Part shown: one piece after another, positions 4,840-5,589 of the stretch | How the letters are laid out: each line of letters starts with the position of its first letter | Position numbering within the stretch: position 1 is the first letter of the stretch | Assembly (NCBI GenBank): GCA_013153825.1 | Contig: JAADDP010000022.1 | Coordinates: 1-5,589, forward strand | DNA length: 5,589 nt | Direction: 5' to 3' | From: Campylobacterota bacterium | Lineage (GTDB): Bacteria; Campylobacterota; Campylobacteria; Campylobacterales; Sulfurovaceae | The notes under the pieces: generated by a model | The model's database searches: none | What the model saw: the letters and a program-made list of their open reading frames with translations, nothing else | What the model was told of the DNA's origin: nothing | Program-made: the position numbers and the translations under genes

Positions 4840-5589
4840 ATGAGATTAACACTTCGTCAGATGGAGATATTTTTAAATGTAGTTAAAGAGGGACACCTCA
4901 CAAATGTGGCAAAAGAGATGGGTCTAAGCCAATCTGCAATATCAATGTCTATCAAGGAGTTGGAGAATATTTTAGGAAATCCTCTCTTTGATAGAATAAA
5001 TAAGAAGCTAATCTTAAATGAGATGGGACGCTCCTTTGAGAAGGAGATAGCCCCAATAGTTAAGAGGCTTAGGGATATTGAGTATGAGTTTAAGAATACT
5101 GCAAATAAGGGAATGGTAAGAGTTGGAGCTAGTACCACGATTGTTGACTATCTGATGCCCCCAATCATCTGTAGTTATATGAATAACTATCCTAATGTAA
5201 AAATATCCCTAAAAGAGGGAAATACTCAGCAGATAGTTGAGCTTCTTAAAGGTGGAAAGATTGATGTTGGTTTTATTGAGGGTATCGTAAATGATTCTGA
5301 AATCATAAAAGAGGTGATTGGAATAGACGAACTTGTAGTTGTGACTGCAGATAGAGGGTTAAATAGAGAGCTCTTTATAGATACAATTCAGGATGAGAAG
5401 TGGGTTTTGAGGGAGAAGGGTTCAGGAACTAGAGAGGTTTTTTTAGATTATATCAAGGATAAGGTCGACAATATAAATATATTCTTAGAGTTGGGACATA
5501 CAGAGTCCATTAAGTCTCTTCTCCTAAACCATAATTGCATAACATGTATATCTAAGATTGCTGTTAGAAATGAGATTAAAAATGGAAAA
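4840..5589 (+). CDS. LysR-family transcriptional regulator (CysL/YeiE/CbbR-like), 3' end missing
   Basis: The frame is open from the ATG at 4840 to the window edge: 250 codons of an expected 290-300. Residues 4-62 form the LysR winged helix-turn-helix: LRQMEIFLNVV (5-15), NVAKEMGLSQSAISMSIKELE (22-42) and LGNPLFDR (45-52). A linker helix follows (about 63-88). The effector domain starts at MVRVGAST (92-99). KGGKIDVGFIEG (137-148) and WVLREKGSGTRE (188-199) are typical of the CysL/YeiE/CbbR branch, which often senses small anions or metabolites and controls sulfur, sulfite or carbon assimilation genes. The ligand cannot be read from sequence. The segment HNCITCISK (231-239) holds a CxxC where relatives usually have a glycine-containing GxGI turn. 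The gene is not divergent from a target here, so any regulated gene is probably downstream or elsewhere. The SD is weak (GTAGAG, 4834-4839, directly before the ATG). Confidence 0.9.
   Translation, partial: MRLTLRQMEIFLNVVKEGHLTNVAKEMGLSQSAISMSIKELENILGNPLFDRINKKLILNEMGRSFEKEIAPIVKRLRDIEYEFKNTANKGMVRVGASTTIVDYLMPPIICSYMNNYPNVKISLKEGNTQQIVELLKGGKIDVGFIEGIVNDSEIIKEVIGIDELVVVTADRGLNRELFIDTIQDEKWVLREKGSGTREVFLDYIKDKVDNINIFLELGHTESIKSLLLNHNCITCISKIAVRNEIKNGK

Noticed and set aside
4857..5138. Minus-strand 93-codon frame opposite the LysR gene
   Set aside because: The plus strand encodes a clear LysR helix-turn-helix over the same bases.

Overview
The window looks like an ordinary chromosomal segment of an AT-rich bacterium of the Campylobacterota (formerly Epsilonproteobacteria), probably a free-living Sulfurimonas/Sulfurovum-type relative. 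I cannot fix the genus. The lineage call rests on three things: low G+C (about one third by eye), purine-rich codon use (AGA/AGG Arg, ATA Ile, GAG Glu), and T-rich extended -10 promoters of the form TTTTGnTATAAT. The variant motifs in RsmE also fit that lineage. No mobile element, CRISPR array, prophage or defence gene is visible, and all reading frames are intact.

Layout, left to right. (1) A membrane-anchored, probably periplasmic protein of unknown function (44-1066, +) has BON-like repeats, a Pro/Thr/Lys-rich linker and a conserved-looking tail. (2) A CAT-anticodon tRNA, most likely elongator tRNA-Met (1136-1212, +), has its own good sigma70 promoter. (3) moeA, for molybdenum cofactor insertion, lies on the minus strand (1229-2401) and converges on the tRNA with only 16 nt between them. 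(4) A 74-bp divergent promoter region contains a perfect 9-bp inverted repeat between two opposing TATAAT boxes. (5) A plus-strand cluster runs from 2476 to 4758: a four-TM unknown protein, rsmE (16S rRNA m3U1498 methyltransferase), a small DUF2892-like membrane protein, and purM (purine biosynthesis). Spacing is tight (1 nt, 24 nt, then a 1-nt overlap), and a second promoter sits over the rsmE stop codon. (6) After a weak terminator-like hairpin, a LysR-type regulator of the CysL/YeiE/CbbR-like class begins at 4840 and runs off the window end.

The genes do not form one pathway. The plus-strand cluster is a housekeeping operon (ribosome modification, purine synthesis, two small membrane proteins). 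moeA and the LysR gene are single transcription units. I found no convincing undescribed system. The points most worth a second look are the possibly leaderless first gene and its odd architecture, the dyad in the moeA divergent promoter, and the CxxC in the LysR effector domain. There is no gene-free stretch longer than 81 bases.
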